From NCBI GenBank assembly GCA_000283575.1, contig AP012044.1, forward strand, positions 1,426,001 to 1,490,000: a stretch of 64,000 nucleotides of DNA. Direction: 5' to 3'. Position 1 is the first letter of the stretch, and each line of letters begins with the position of its first letter. Positions 51,531-60,742 of the stretch are shown in pieces. The notes beneath the pieces are model-generated. The model saw only the letters and a list, made by a program, of their open reading frames with translations, did no database searches and had not been told where the DNA came from. Source of the DNA: Oscillibacter valericigenes Sjm18-20. Lineage in GTDB: Bacteria > Bacillota > Clostridia > Oscillospirales > Oscillospiraceae. The position numbers were made by a program, and so were the translations under genes.

Positions 51531-52742
51531 ATGCAAACACTGCAGAAGAGCAAAACATTTAAACATTTTTTGAGGATGGCATTGTCCCTCATATGCTTAT
51601 TTACCTTGTTGCTGCCAAATTTTGAGCCGACTGCAAAGGCTATTTCCCAGTCGGATATTGATGCCCTTCAGGCGGATGCCAACAAGCTGGCGGCTAAGAA
51701 GAAAGGCCTGCAGTCGAAGCTGAGCGCTCTTTCTGATGACAAGTCCAAGGTATTAGACAAAAAAGAGCTGCTGGATGAACAGATTTCGGTTCTTTCGGAT
51801 CAGGTCTCGAATGTAGAGGATCAGATTGCGGATTTTGATCATTTAATTTCACAAACACAGACCCAGCTGGACGAGGCGAAAGAGAAAGAGAAACTGCAGT
51901 ATCAGCTGTTTTGCAAGCGTGTCCGCGCCATGGAGGAATGCGGAACTATCAGCTACTGGTCAGTTCTGTTCAAAGCCAACAGCTTTACCGATTTGCTCTC
52001 CAGACTGGACTTTGTGAATGAGATCATGGAGTCGGATCAGCGCGTAATCGATGACCTGAAGAAACTTCAGGATGAAATCTCGGCAAAACAAAATGATTTA
52101 AAGGATCAAAAGGCAGAATCGGAATCGGCCAAGGCAGATCTGGTAGCCAAGAAATCGGAGCTGGATACCCAGCGGAAAACCACGGTTTCTCTCATGAAAC
52201 AGATTGAGGAGAACGAAGCGGATTACAAGAGCACCTTAAGTGAGATTGCCAGAGAAGAAGACGCGACCAATGATAAGATTGCGCAGATGGCCAAGGAGCT
52301 TGCAAAGCAGAGCAGTGCCAAAGGGACATACGGCGGCTATATATGGCCGGTAACCGTTAGCAAGCGTATCTCATCACCGTTCGGACGCCGCACATCCCCC
52401 GGCGGCATTGGCAGTACGAATCATAAAGGTGTAGATATTTGCGGTGTAGGGTATACCACACAAGTACTGGCAGCTAAGGCGGGTACGGTTATCATATCTC
52501 AGTACAGCAGTTCTTATGGAAACTATGTAGTGATTAATCACGGCGGCGGTAATGCAACCCTGTACGCTCATTTAAGTTCCCGCAAAGTAAGCGTGGGAGA
52601 TACGGTAACGCAAGGGCAGGTGATCGGCATTACCGGCTGTACGGGACATTCTACCGGTCCGCATCTCCATTTTGGCATTACGGAAGACGGCGAATGGGTG
52701 GACCCACTAAAGTATCTGAGCGATTATACGAAAGCTTGGTAA
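51531..52742 (+). CDS. secreted M23 peptidase with coiled coil (EnvC-like)
   Basis: A 403-residue exported protein. A basic start and hydrophobic signal (FLRMALSLICLFTLLLPNFEPTAKA) precede a long coiled coil (about 38-265, heptad-rich, interrupted by a CGTISYWSVLFKANSFTDLL hinge typical of this group). The C-terminal LytM/M23 domain has the zinc ligands in NHKGVDICG, LYAHLS and GPHLHFGI, so it should be an active endopeptidase cutting peptidoglycan cross-bridges. A GGAGGAAA site precedes the ATG. The architecture matches EnvC/CwlO-like hydrolases. Confidence 0.92.
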   Translation: MQTLQKSKTFKHFLRMALSLICLFTLLLPNFEPTAKAISQSDIDALQADANKLAAKKKGLQSKLSALSDDKSKVLDKKELLDEQISVLSDQVSNVEDQIADFDHLISQTQTQLDEAKEKEKLQYQLFCKRVRAMEECGTISYWSVLFKANSFTDLLSRLDFVNEIMESDQRVIDDLKKLQDEISAKQNDLKDQKAESESAKADLVAKKSELDTQRKTTVSLMKQIEENEADYKSTLSEIAREEDATNDKIAQMAKELAKQSSAKGTYGGYIWPVTVSKRISSPFGRRTSPGGIGSTNHKGVDICGVGYTTQVLAAKAGTVIISQYSSSYGNYVVINHGGGNATLYAHLSSRKVSVGDTVTQGQVIGITGCTGHSTGPHLHFGITEDGEWVDPLKYLSDYTKAW

Positions 52743-52904
52743 ATGACAGCGTTTATCGTAGTACCCGTCCTCATTAAGTCTCGGCGAAATAGCCAGACTG
52801 ATATGCTGCTTCGCCTCTTGGCCGGAATTGTGACGGCCCTTCTCTGCCGCCAGTGTCGGCTATATTGGGCGCAACCACATTGCTTTACATTTTGCCAGTC
52901 CCAT

Positions 52905-53026
52905 GCTCAGGTACCGCCATTCTCCATAATACAGGCCGCGACTTTAATATCATTGAAGCAGCCAAAGAATGGGTTGGAGCCGTATCGCTACTTGGTGTAC
53001 ATCTTCAAAGCAAGATTTTTATAAAG
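52905..53026 (+). pseudogene. IS66-family transposase C-terminal remnant
   Basis: NIIEAAKE in one frame and NGLEPYRYLVYIFK in another, joined across a frameshift, match the conserved C-terminal end of IS66 TnpC (ExAKxNGLxPYxYL). No other part of the element is recognisable. Confidence 0.5.
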
Positions 53027-53071
53027 AATGGTATTAGTTTTTAGCAGCAAGCCATGGGTGGTATTATTGAC

Positions 53072-53117
53072 AAAACAACCGACAAACGCTCTAAAGAGCA
53101 TCCGTCGGTTGTTTTTG
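53072..53117. terminator. bidirectional terminator
   Basis: A perfect 12-bp stem AAAACAACCGAC / GTCGGTTGTTTT (53072-53083 and 53104-53115) with A and T tails on the two sides. It could serve the M23 gene and also leftward transcripts. Confidence 0.75.
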
Positions 53118-53247
53118 ATGTTATGGAGTTTGTATCTTAAATACCTGAAACGGGATCGACAGTTTGAGGAGGGTGTGCAATTGCTTAGAACGTGTATTCA
53201 ATCATGGGAAAACACTGTTTCCTCATTTTTGCGATTTAAAGTTCCTA

Positions 53248-53466
53248 TCAATTTCCTTTTTTAATAAGAGGAATCCATTCTTTGTATATTTCAAGAGGGT
53301 TCAGGGAAACCGCTTGGTTGATATAATACATGGCCAGTTCACATGAACCAGGTGGAGTTAGAGTTATAAATAAATAGTATGCAATTAAAAAGCTCAAGTG
53401 AGCTGCCTTTTCCTGTTCGCCTTTGTCTAAGTAGTGATGAAGTGAGGTTAGCTTAGAACTCAACAT
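53248..53466 (-). CDS. small hypothetical protein, possibly TPR-like
   Basis: A 72-residue frame starting MLSSKLTSLHHYLDKGEQEK and ending YYINQAVSLNPLEIYKEWI plus a basic tail. The helical repeats with AVSLNP are reminiscent of a tetratricopeptide repeat. Its start overlaps the stop of the broken membrane-protein frame upstream. It may be a remnant rather than a functional gene. Confidence 0.35.
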   Translation of the reverse strand: MLSSKLTSLHHYLDKGEQEKAAHLSFLIAYYLFITLTPPGSCELAMYYINQAVSLNPLEIYKEWIPLIKKGN

Positions 53467-53960
53467 CTTGCCGAGACAGAAACTGAAGATTGAGCTTGTC
53501 CATTCACAGAATAGGAGAAAGTCAGCTTATAGCTTTGTCCTTTTCTACCTGTGTATTGCTCAAACATAATAACTCTCCCGGTTCCTGAATCACTCCAAGA
53601 ATCGATCTGTGTAGGCGGCCCTTCCGGGCCGCCTACAACTGCAAATACAAAACCTACATATTGTTGCAAGGCCCTACTTGCTACAATACTTTCCGAAAAA
53701 AAGGCTGGACGCGCCTGCTGCAAGATAAGCGAGCCACGACCAAGGTGAAATAAACGTCTCATAAATCCATTTGCGGAAAAGCGGCAAATCTCCATATGAA
53801 AACGTATTCCCCAATCCAACTTGAAGGGGATAATCGGTTAAGTATGCCTGAAGCTCCCAATTGACGGCATATAGCCCCCATATTACGAAAAGGAAAATCA
53901 AGCCCCACAGGTTTTCTTTTGTGAACTTGCATCCACTTTTGGTATGGGAATATTATTACT
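53460..53960 (-). pseudogene. frameshifted membrane/secreted protein gene
   Basis: One minus-strand frame reads FTKENLWGLIFLFVIWGLYA, then a loop and a second hydrophobic stretch WSWLAYLAAGASSLFFG before a stop. The protein continues in another frame as RALQQYVGFVFAVVGGPEGP and a beta-rich end YKLTFSYSVNGQAQSSVSV. A frameshift near 53690-53700 therefore splits the gene. I do not recognise the family. Confidence 0.45.
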
Positions 53961-53995
53961 GCTAAGATAATGCGAACAACCTGTAATACAGCGTA

Positions 53996-55109
53996 GGTTA
54001 TGAAACGGCTATGCGCTGGACGAAGGGCGACTATGCCTTTTTCGTTTGCACCCACACAGACCGCCAACACATCCACAATCATATTTATTACAATTCAACC
54101 TCGCTGGACTGTACCCGAAAATACCGAGATTTTTTTAGATCGGCGGCTCTTTGACCGGGTATGCCTTGAAAATGATTTGTCCGTTATCCAAAATCCAAAA
54201 CTCCACAGCAAAGGGCGTTTTCTGCATTATGGGCAATGGATCGGTGAACGCCCGCCATCTTATAAGCAGCGGCTGCGCATGGCAATCCTTACGGCACTGA
54301 AGAAAAAGCCCGCCGATTTTGACGCTTTTCTCGCGCTCATGGAGGCAAACGGATATGCGGTCATTCATGGGCGGGGCGGCGTGATCTCATTCCGGGCAGA
54401 GGGGCAGGAAAGGGCCACCCGGCTGCGGGCTTCCACGCTGGACAGCGGCGATGACCCCGAGGACATCCGGGGTGTCATTGCCGGGGAGCGCCCCATGCCG
54501 GAGCTGCCGGATGAAGCCCCGCCGCCCCCGCGCATCAATCTCATCATCGACATTCAAGAGCGATTGCAGAATGGCAAGGGACCGGGCTTTGAACGCTGGG
54601 CCAAGGTCTATAATCTCAAACAGATGGCCGCCGCTCTACAATTTTTGCGGGAGCAAAAGCTGACCGATTATACCCAACTTGCGGCCCGGATGGAGGCTGC
54701 CGTGGATCGCTTTCACCGCTTGGGGGAGGATCTGCAACAGACCGAAGCGGCGCTTTCCAAAACCGCCGAGCTGATGTCGGTCACGGTGAGCTACGCCAAG
54801 GCGCGGCCTGTGTTCGACGGCTACAAGGCATCACGGTACAGCAAGAAATATCTTGCCGAGCATGAGGCCGAGCTTGCCACTTACCGGGCGGCCACGGCTG
54901 CCATGCGGGATTTGCTGGGCGGGGCCAAGCTGCCAAAGATGGGCGATATGAAAAAATCCCGCCGTGAGCTGGCTGAAAAGCGCAAGGCGCTGTATGCAAA
55001 TTACTGGGACGCCCAGCGTGAAATGCGGGAGGCCGTGGCGGTAAAAACGAACATCGACCATCTGCTCGGCGTGACCGACGGGCGGGAAAATAAGGCGCAG
55101 GAGCGTTAG
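53996..55109 (+). pseudogene. broken relaxase of an integrative element
   Basis: The frame from about 53998 reads ETAMRWTKGDYAFFVCTHTD and then RQHIHNHIYYNSTSLDCTR, containing the relaxase metal-binding motif HxxxxHxHxH (motif III). It stops at about 54154. The rest, from FDRVCLENDLSVIQNPKLHS to GVTDGRENKAQER, is in another frame to 55109, so a frameshift near 54125-54150 splits it. The N-terminal part with the nicking tyrosine is missing. Such relaxases belong to Clostridia conjugative and mobilisable elements. Confidence 0.82.
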
Positions 55110-55366
55110 CGACAGTGCCGCATCACAAGGCGCAACGCGCCGCCAACTTTGGGACACTTTGTCCCGAAGTGCCTGGTTTGGGGAGGCTGCCCAACAAGCA
55201 TTTTTGCAACGCAAAAATAGCAAGTGTGACCACACTTGCCCTGCTTGCGATTTGCGTGTTTCCCGAATGCTTCTCTGCAGTAATCACGGTTTTCCCAGAT
55301 TCATCCGACAATTATAAATTCTTACACTATTCAGGTAATTCGTTTATATTGAGATAAATAGCTATT
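55110..55366. other. post-relaxase element DNA
   Basis: No gene supported. It contains a GGGACACTTTGTCCC palindrome (about 55153-55167); a related GACACTTTGTCCC occurs near 62267, on the other side of the cargo, supporting that both belong to one element. Confidence 0.4.
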
Positions 55367-55858
55367 TTAAAAATTAAATTCGGATTTCATACACTGAAAC
55401 TGACTGAAAACCTGATCTTTCATGCGGTTAAGCAATGATTCTGCTGCCTCGGAACTCTCAGGATCAAGTCTGCCATAGTTTTGGGGATGGAAATTCATCT
55501 CTTCGTCTACATAAAACATATATCCTTGTTCTGCGCTTTCGTCATATAGCGTTATACCGTAGCTATCAATTTTATTGCAAAAGTAAGACGGCCAAACAAT
55601 AATGGATATATTCCCATCGGCGCTAACACTTGCGAGGTTTCCGTTCGGAGATAAATAGTCCGGTTTCTTTACGGTATAGTAGAAATCATTATCTTCAGAA
55701 GCATACGATGTGCGTATTTCAAAAAAAGCCGGTTCATCAGGCGAATGCATCATGTATTTGCTGTACGAAAGATAATTTAATCCCCAGACCAAATTGATAA
55801 TAAGGAAGATCGCTCCAACTATTATTCCGATGTTCTTTGCCTTTCTACATTTCCACAT
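55367..55858 (-). CDS. hypothetical membrane-anchored protein of the export cassette
   Basis: A 163-residue protein with an N-terminal membrane helix (IGIIVGAIFLIINLVWGLNYL) and an external beta-rich domain (YYTVKKPDYLSPNGNLASVS; SIIVWPSYFCNKIDSYGITL). I do not recognise the family. It is the last gene after the ABC ATPase (11-base gap) and could be an immunity or accessory protein of the bacteriocin-type system. Confidence 0.65.
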   Translation of the reverse strand: MWKCRKAKNIGIIVGAIFLIINLVWGLNYLSYSKYMMHSPDEPAFFEIRTSYASEDNDFYYTVKKPDYLSPNGNLASVSADGNISIIVWPSYFCNKIDSYGITLYDESAEQGYMFYVDEEMNFHPQNYGRLDPESSEAAESLLNRMKDQVFSQFQCMKSEFNF

Positions 55859-55869
55859 TTTGCACTCCT

Positions 55870-56478
55870 TTACAATTCTATCGTCCTATCACATATTCTC
55901 TTGATCCGTTCGTCGTGCGTGACTAGAACAACCGTTTTTCCTTCGGCATTAAGTTCTCTTAATAATGATACTACCTGTCCTGCATTTTGCTGATCTAATG
56001 ACCCCGTTGGTTCGTCTGCAAGTATAATTTCTGAACATTTGTAGAATGACCGTGCCAGCGCAACGCGTTGCTGTTCGCCGCCGGAGAGGGTATAGATCTT
56101 TTCATTGATCTTATCCACAAGACCAACCCGTGCTAAAACGCTCTCCATGGATATATCTCGTCGGTTGTTTTTCCGAACAAACGCAAGGTTCTGTGCTACT
56201 GTTTTCCCCTCGACTAATGCAAAATTCTGAAAGATGAAACTTACCTTTGTTCTCAAAAATTCTAAACGTTCCTTATTTGAGCCAATTGCTTCCCCATCAT
56301 ACTGAATTTCACCCGATGTAGGAGGTTCAAGCTGTCCTATCATGTTTAAAAGAGTGGTTTTTCCTTTCCCGCTCTCGCCAGAAAAGCATACAAATTCTCC
56401 CGTTTGAATCTGAAACGATAAATCCGAGAATAAAACCCTGTTGTCAAACCTTTTACATAATTTTATAACTTCAATCAT
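55870..56478 (-). CDS. ABC ATPase, bacteriocin-export type
   Basis: A 202-residue ATPase: Walker A GESGKGKTTLLNMIG, Q-loop FIFQNFALVEGKTVAQNL, signature LSGGEQQRVALARSFY, Walker B IILADEPTGSLD, switch VTHDERI. It is of the MacB/LolD-like kind found with lactococcin-972-type exporters. ATG 56478 overlaps the permease stop as ATGA and has AAAGGGGG upstream. Confidence 0.88.
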   Translation of the reverse strand: MIEVIKLCKRFDNRVLFSDLSFQIQTGEFVCFSGESGKGKTTLLNMIGQLEPPTSGEIQYDGEAIGSNKERLEFLRTKVSFIFQNFALVEGKTVAQNLAFVRKNNRRDISMESVLARVGLVDKINEKIYTLSGGEQQRVALARSFYKCSEIILADEPTGSLDQQNAGQVVSLLRELNAEGKTVVLVTHDERIKRICDRTIEL

Positions 56479-58460
56479 ATTTGAGCCCCCTTTAGTATAG
56501 AACACACCCGAGCCCGATCCATATGTATAGCCTCATACAAAATCAGCCCTATTTCAGCCGTGAGCAGAAATGCTCCGCATATGCAAATGGAAACACTATC
56601 ACCCAAATGAAAAAGCTGCGAAGTAATTATCGCAAGAATCGTACACAAAGATATTGATACAACTGTAATTACAGCAATTTTTTTCGTACGCTCAAGGCAA
56701 AAATACCCCAAAGTCTTTTTTACTGCAATTTCCATTCCGTTCATCGTGTATTCAAGACGGACTAAAAAAACGATCATCATTAACTCCAAAAGAAAAATAA
56801 AGAAAGAAACCGCCAGCATCAACTTGAAAGTTCTTGCAATAGATGACTGATTATATTGATAAAGATCAACAGCATCTGTTGATCGTGTAATACAGCCTTC
56901 TACGGTTTCCAAATCTAAAAATGATTGAAATGCCCCATTGTCTAGCCGATATAAGACTTCTCTGGCCGTGTACATTACATTCAGATATGCTTTGCTCGCC
57001 ATATAACCTCTTGTATCAACAATAATAATTGGGTCATCAAGGAATCTACTACTGTAAAGGTTTGTTTTCCTGTTAACCCCAAGAATCTCGGAATGTCCAG
57101 AGTATGTTTCTATATTCAAATTGTTTGTTTCGCCTGTTCTGTCTCCTAAAAATGCGACCGTTGTCATTTCAACGGCTTGCTCCACCTGCTTGCTGTCACG
57201 ATATGCAGAGGGGAGAAAAAGATAGAGCTTGTCTTGCTCAATGTTGAGGAACCGATTTTTCAAGTCGCTACTGACATACGGAAGCATTATAGCAATTGCA
57301 TTTTCATTTAATATGGCGGCGTCATGCTCATAGGACCCTGAAACGTCCACCATCCAAATGGCATCCTTTCCAAATTGTTCATTAAAATGGCCCCAGAGTA
57401 CTTCATCATCGGTTATTTTGTCCCCCAATTTCTGGACAATATCGAACGGATATGTCATGCGGTAATAACTATATCCACCGAGCTGTTCCCAAATATCTGC
57501 CTGCTTGAAATAATTGATTGCTTGCGAAATGATTATGACATTTGAGGACAAGACACAGCAGGTCAATAATGCGCTTGCGCACTTAACAGCATAGGATACC
57601 GCCAGAATGTGTTTATTTTCCAAACTTTTAGATAAGTCCTTTTTTAGCAACGTCTTGGTCTGCAAAAAATGTATTCCTGTATTGGCAATTACCATCAAAA
57701 CAAAAAGCAGTGCAATACAGGAAAACTTATATTGCACAGGTAGAAACAGAACCAATACGGCATATGTGCTGAAAAAGAGGCCAATATAAGCAAACGCATC
57801 GACTAAAGCATTTTTTAGAAAAGTCCGATACGGAGATTCTCCTAGCGTCAGTCTGACTATCATTTCCTTTTTAGCCAAAAGGTTTTGATATAATGTCAGT
57901 AATAGGATCAGCAGAAAAACAATTCCCCAAATAAGAAAAAGGGTTGCGTAGATTCCATCTTCGCTCCCACTCACGTCCTTAATGTCATCGACGCTGTAAA
58001 AACGACTAGCATCTGTGGCACCTTTAAACGCTGCGGCATTTGCAATGGGACCAACAACGAAAAAATCATTTCGATCAAAAATATCCTCAATTTCATTGAA
58101 AGATTTGAAAACAATTTTAACGTTCCCAGTAAAGATGCTGTGATATGTTTTAGGACGAATCCCACGTTTGTATAAGTCCGCAAGCGCTCCATCCGTTCCG
58201 TAAATTGTTCGAATTTCTTGATAATCGGAAAGGTACTCGGTATCAATGCAATATATATCAAAAGAGTATGCCTGAATGGATTTTTGCAGATTGGTTTTTA
58301 CCACTTCGTCCGCTCCGTCTCCTCCATATAAACTGTACTCAAATGATATCTGCCAAAACGTTTCTTCAAAATGTGCCAGATGGTAAACAAAACGCTCCGC
58401 TGTTGCTACAAAAGCGATTAAGAATAGCACGAGCGCCACAGCATATTTTATGTGTCTCAT
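56475..58460 (-). CDS. bacteriocin-associated integral membrane protein (DUF1430-like permease)
   Basis: A 661-residue permease with one N-terminal helix, a large external domain, a central helix bundle (about 190-330), a second external domain and C-terminal helices (about 560-650). This FtsX/MacB-like double layout, and the end region VRLEYTMNGMEIAVKKTLGYFCLERTKKI, match the DUF1430/bacteriocin-associated membrane protein group. The start at 58460 follows GGGGGAT. With the ATPase it forms an export or self-protection complex. Confidence 0.82.
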   Translation of the reverse strand: MRHIKYAVALVLFLIAFVATAERFVYHLAHFEETFWQISFEYSLYGGDGADEVVKTNLQKSIQAYSFDIYCIDTEYLSDYQEIRTIYGTDGALADLYKRGIRPKTYHSIFTGNVKIVFKSFNEIEDIFDRNDFFVVGPIANAAAFKGATDASRFYSVDDIKDVSGSEDGIYATLFLIWGIVFLLILLLTLYQNLLAKKEMIVRLTLGESPYRTFLKNALVDAFAYIGLFFSTYAVLVLFLPVQYKFSCIALLFVLMVIANTGIHFLQTKTLLKKDLSKSLENKHILAVSYAVKCASALLTCCVLSSNVIIISQAINYFKQADIWEQLGGYSYYRMTYPFDIVQKLGDKITDDEVLWGHFNEQFGKDAIWMVDVSGSYEHDAAILNENAIAIMLPYVSSDLKNRFLNIEQDKLYLFLPSAYRDSKQVEQAVEMTTVAFLGDRTGETNNLNIETYSGHSEILGVNRKTNLYSSRFLDDPIIIVDTRGYMASKAYLNVMYTAREVLYRLDNGAFQSFLDLETVEGCITRSTDAVDLYQYNQSSIARTFKLMLAVSFFIFLLELMMIVFLVRLEYTMNGMEIAVKKTLGYFCLERTKKIAVITVVSISLCTILAIITSQLFHLGDSVSICICGAFLLTAEIGLILYEAIHMDRARVCSILKGAQI

Positions 58461-58486
58461 AGGATGAATCCCCCGCATTCAAATTT

Positions 58487-58526
58487 AAGGGGTCCCCTTC
58501 AGTTTATTTCTGAAAGGGGCCCCTTA
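58487..58526 (-). terminator. hairpin between the bacteriocin-like gene and its exporter
   Basis: A GC-rich inverted repeat (58487-58502 with 58510-58525, two mismatches). Bacteriocin operons often have such a partial terminator to keep exporter expression lower than that of the peptide. Confidence 0.5.
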
Positions 58527-58547
58527 ATAGGTCCCTATTGAACGCTT

Positions 58548-58946
58548 TTAGCTGATGTTGCAGGAATAGGAAATTGAACTCCCACTATGCGTCACTTCAA
58601 TTTTCGATGTCATACCCGCGAGAACAGTTCCGCCAGTATGTGATCCGTTTCCGTTAGACAACTCCGCCCAGTGCAGATAATCATTACTGTACGCCCAGCA
58701 GTAATCTTCGTTTATGAGAAAAGTATTGTAGCCATACGTAATTTTCATAGGATACCAAGTGGATCCATCGAGTGCAGATTCAGAATATGTTTTTTCCCAA
58801 GCTTTATTAAAGCTTCCATTATAATGCTGGCTGATGAAAATGTGTGATCTGGTGGACGGCGTGTTAGCATTCGCTGCAAACGCCGGAACACACAGCGCCA
58901 AGCACATGACCAGCGTGAGAACCAAACCTGTTAATTTTTTTGTCAT
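58548..58946 (-). CDS. secreted small protein, candidate lactococcin-972-like bacteriocin
   Basis: A 132-residue precursor. The signal peptide is MTKKLTGLVLTLVMCLALCVPAFA, leaving about 108 residues rich in Ser, Tyr, Trp, Asn and Gly (DGSTWYPMKITYGYN; NEDYCWAYSNDYLHWAELS; TSKIEVTHSGSSISYSC). Only two cysteines remain. It resembles lactococcin 972 in size, Sec-type export and beta-rich nature, but I cannot confirm family membership. The start at 58946 has AGAGGT upstream. It heads the minus-strand exporter operon, and an ECF-type promoter-like element lies 162 bases upstream. Confidence 0.6.
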   Translation of the reverse strand: MTKKLTGLVLTLVMCLALCVPAFAANANTPSTRSHIFISQHYNGSFNKAWEKTYSESALDGSTWYPMKITYGYNTFLINEDYCWAYSNDYLHWAELSNGNGSHTGGTVLAGMTSKIEVTHSGSSISYSCNIS

Positions 58947-59107
58947 GATCGTATACCTCTTTTCTTTTGTTGTAAAGGATATGCATGTAGACATGAAACA
59001 GATTTCACTTTTAGCTTTTCTGCCAAACTCTCAATAGTTACTGCATCGGACTGCTCCTTTCGTGCCCCCGGTGGTGTGGGATCGTCGATTTCGGTTTCCC
59101 TTCGTAA

Positions 59108-59143
59108 TAATAGTGTCTGGAAAACCGAAAAAGCGGACAAAAA
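59108..59143 (-). repeat. 36-bp promoter-like element, left copy
   Basis: It matches the reverse complement of 59753-59788 at 31 of 36 positions. The conserved blocks are TAATAGTGTCTG and AAAGCGGACAAAAA. Read on the minus strand it has TGTCCG and CAGACACTATTA, 14 bases apart, and points at the bacteriocin-like gene. Confidence 0.75.
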
Positions 59144-59162
59144 TTTTAAAATATATTATTTT

Positions 59163-59192
59163 TTTACATTGGACACTTTTACATGTTATACT
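59163..59192 (+). promoter_or_regulatory. sigma-A-type promoter of the ECF sigma gene
   Basis: TTTACA (59163-59168), an 18-base spacer and TATACT (59187-59192), 45 bases before the GTG start. Confidence 0.6.
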
Positions 59193-59237
59193 AAGTGTGG
59201 AAATAATTGAGAATTCTGCGGATGGGAGGCAATCCCT

Positions 59238-59729
59238 GTGGATGTCAATCAAAAGAGAATATTTGTTGAGCAATGGTATCGACAATACTCAAAACTGCTG
59301 TTTCATGCCGCCTGTTTGCTGGATACACCTGACGCGGCAGAGGAAATTGTTCAGGAGACATTCCGAATTGTGATGGAAACGGACGATCTGGAGCAAGTGG
59401 AATATCCTAAAACATGGCTGCGGAAAATTGTCTATAACGTTGTACGGAATCGGCAGCGAAGCCAGGAACGGTTTGCAAGTGTGCCGATTGATGACGAGGG
59501 AATACCTATTGAGGAATTGGGGAGCCGCGAGGACGATCCGGACGTTGAGCTTGAATATGGGGGTATCGTGTCCGCAGAAGACTTACACTTGCTCCGGCTC
59601 TCTTCGGTAGAACAGCATACATACTCTGAAATTGCGGAGGAACTGGGCGTTTCCGCAGAGGCTTGTCGAAAACGAGTGAACCGTGCAAAGAAAGAATTAC
59701 GTAAAAAGCTGGAGAAAGACAGAAGTTGA
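59238..59729 (+). CDS. ECF-type RNA polymerase sigma factor
   Basis: A 163-residue sigma-70 family protein. Region 2: LFHAACLLDTPDAAEEIVQETFRIVMETDDLEQVEYPKTWLRKIVYNVVRNRQRS. Region 4: LHLLRLSSVEQHTYSEIAEELGVSAEACRKRVNRAKKELRKKL. The GTG at 59238 has GGGAGG 8 bases upstream. The next gene encodes its probable anti-sigma factor, and matching 36-bp promoter-like elements lie on both sides of the gene. Confidence 0.9.
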   Translation: MDVNQKRIFVEQWYRQYSKLLFHAACLLDTPDAAEEIVQETFRIVMETDDLEQVEYPKTWLRKIVYNVVRNRQRSQERFASVPIDDEGIPIEELGSREDDPDVELEYGGIVSAEDLHLLRLSSVEQHTYSEIAEELGVSAEACRKRVNRAKKELRKKLEKDRS

Positions 59730-59752
59730 AATTGCTAAAAAATTTTTTCAAC

Positions 59753-59788
59753 TTTTTGTCCGCTTTCTTTATTTTTCAGACACTATTA
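59753..59788 (+). repeat. 36-bp promoter-like element, right copy
   Basis: The inverted partner of 59108-59143. Read on plus it runs TGTCCG (59757-59762) then CAGACACTATTA (59777-59788) and ends just before the GGAGG site of the anti-sigma gene. It is likely the ECF-dependent promoter of the anti-sigma and secreted-protein genes. Confidence 0.75.
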
Positions 59789-59806
59789 TAGCAAGGAGGT
59801 TTCAAT

Positions 59807-60736
59807 ATGCCTGACCTTGATGGTAAGAAAAGCGATTCATACCAATTTCTCGAACAGATGAGCACTGAGAAATTAAAAAGCATTGCCCGCGCCGATTTTG
59901 AATCCGGAGATTCCGACGACGCGGCCAATGACAAATTTATCACCCGCGTGATGGAGGTGATTGCACAACGGGATGAGGAAGACCCCACTGCGCCGCATTT
60001 TGATGTAGAGGCGGGATGGAAAGACTTCCAAGAGAATTATTGCCCCACGGAGGAAAAGACGATTGATGTATATGGCGATAATAAGCAAAATAAACTTGTC
60101 CACGAAAGCAGCAAAAACGAGGAACAGGCAGATTTGAAAGCTCCCCAGCCCAAACGGGCGGGTCATAGATTCCTGCGGATCATTACCATCGCTGCCGCTG
60201 TTGTATGTCTGTGCGCGGTGGCTGCAAACGCATTTGAGATCAATATTTTTAAAATGTTTGCACAGTGGACGCAGGAGATTTTCCAATTCCATACCGAAGA
60301 AATTTCGTCGCAGGGAGCAAAGTACACCTCCGGCACCGTACTGGATTCAAGCCAGACGTTGGAAGACGCATTGAAGAAGGCGGGCATCACCCAGCCCGTT
60401 TCGCCAAAGTGGATTCCAGAAGGATTTACCTTTGTAACAATGGATGCTTATCCTAACATCGGGGAGCCCTTATATACTGCTCTCTATGAAAATGAAACGA
60501 CAGGCCATACGATTATTGTATCTGTAAATGTTCATAAAAAACCGCAAGCTTCTGTACAGGAAAAGGATGACAGTCAAGTCTCTGTATATACAGCGGGCGA
60601 GATAGACCATTACATTATGGAAAACAATGATGTGCTAACTGCTACATGGTTCGCCGATAATCTGGAATGCAGCATTATGGGCGAAATTTCGGAATCGGAC
60701 ATGGAGGCTATGATCAATTCTATTTATGAGGAGTAG
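59807..60736 (+). CDS. probable anti-sigma factor with DUF4367-like external domain
   Basis: A 309-residue single-pass membrane protein. The cytoplasmic N-terminus (about 1-120) is acidic, followed by a basic stretch and a helix FLRIITIAAAVVCLCAVAANAF (about 121-142). The external part contains KWIPEGFTFVTMDAY, typical of DUF4367 domains that sense envelope signals. It follows the sigma gene, a classic ECF/anti-ECF arrangement, and has a GGAGG site. Confidence 0.78.
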   Translation: MPDLDGKKSDSYQFLEQMSTEKLKSIARADFESGDSDDAANDKFITRVMEVIAQRDEEDPTAPHFDVEAGWKDFQENYCPTEEKTIDVYGDNKQNKLVHESSKNEEQADLKAPQPKRAGHRFLRIITIAAAVVCLCAVAANAFEINIFKMFAQWTQEIFQFHTEEISSQGAKYTSGTVLDSSQTLEDALKKAGITQPVSPKWIPEGFTFVTMDAYPNIGEPLYTALYENETTGHTIIVSVNVHKKPQASVQEKDDSQVSVYTAGEIDHYIMENNDVLTATWFADNLECSIMGEISESDMEAMINSIYEE

Positions 60737-60742
60737 GTTGAA

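Noticed and set aside
59031..59285. An 84-codon minus-strand frame between the bacteriocin-like and sigma genes
   Set aside because: It overlaps the promoter, the 36-bp repeat and the start of the sigma gene and has no ribosome site.
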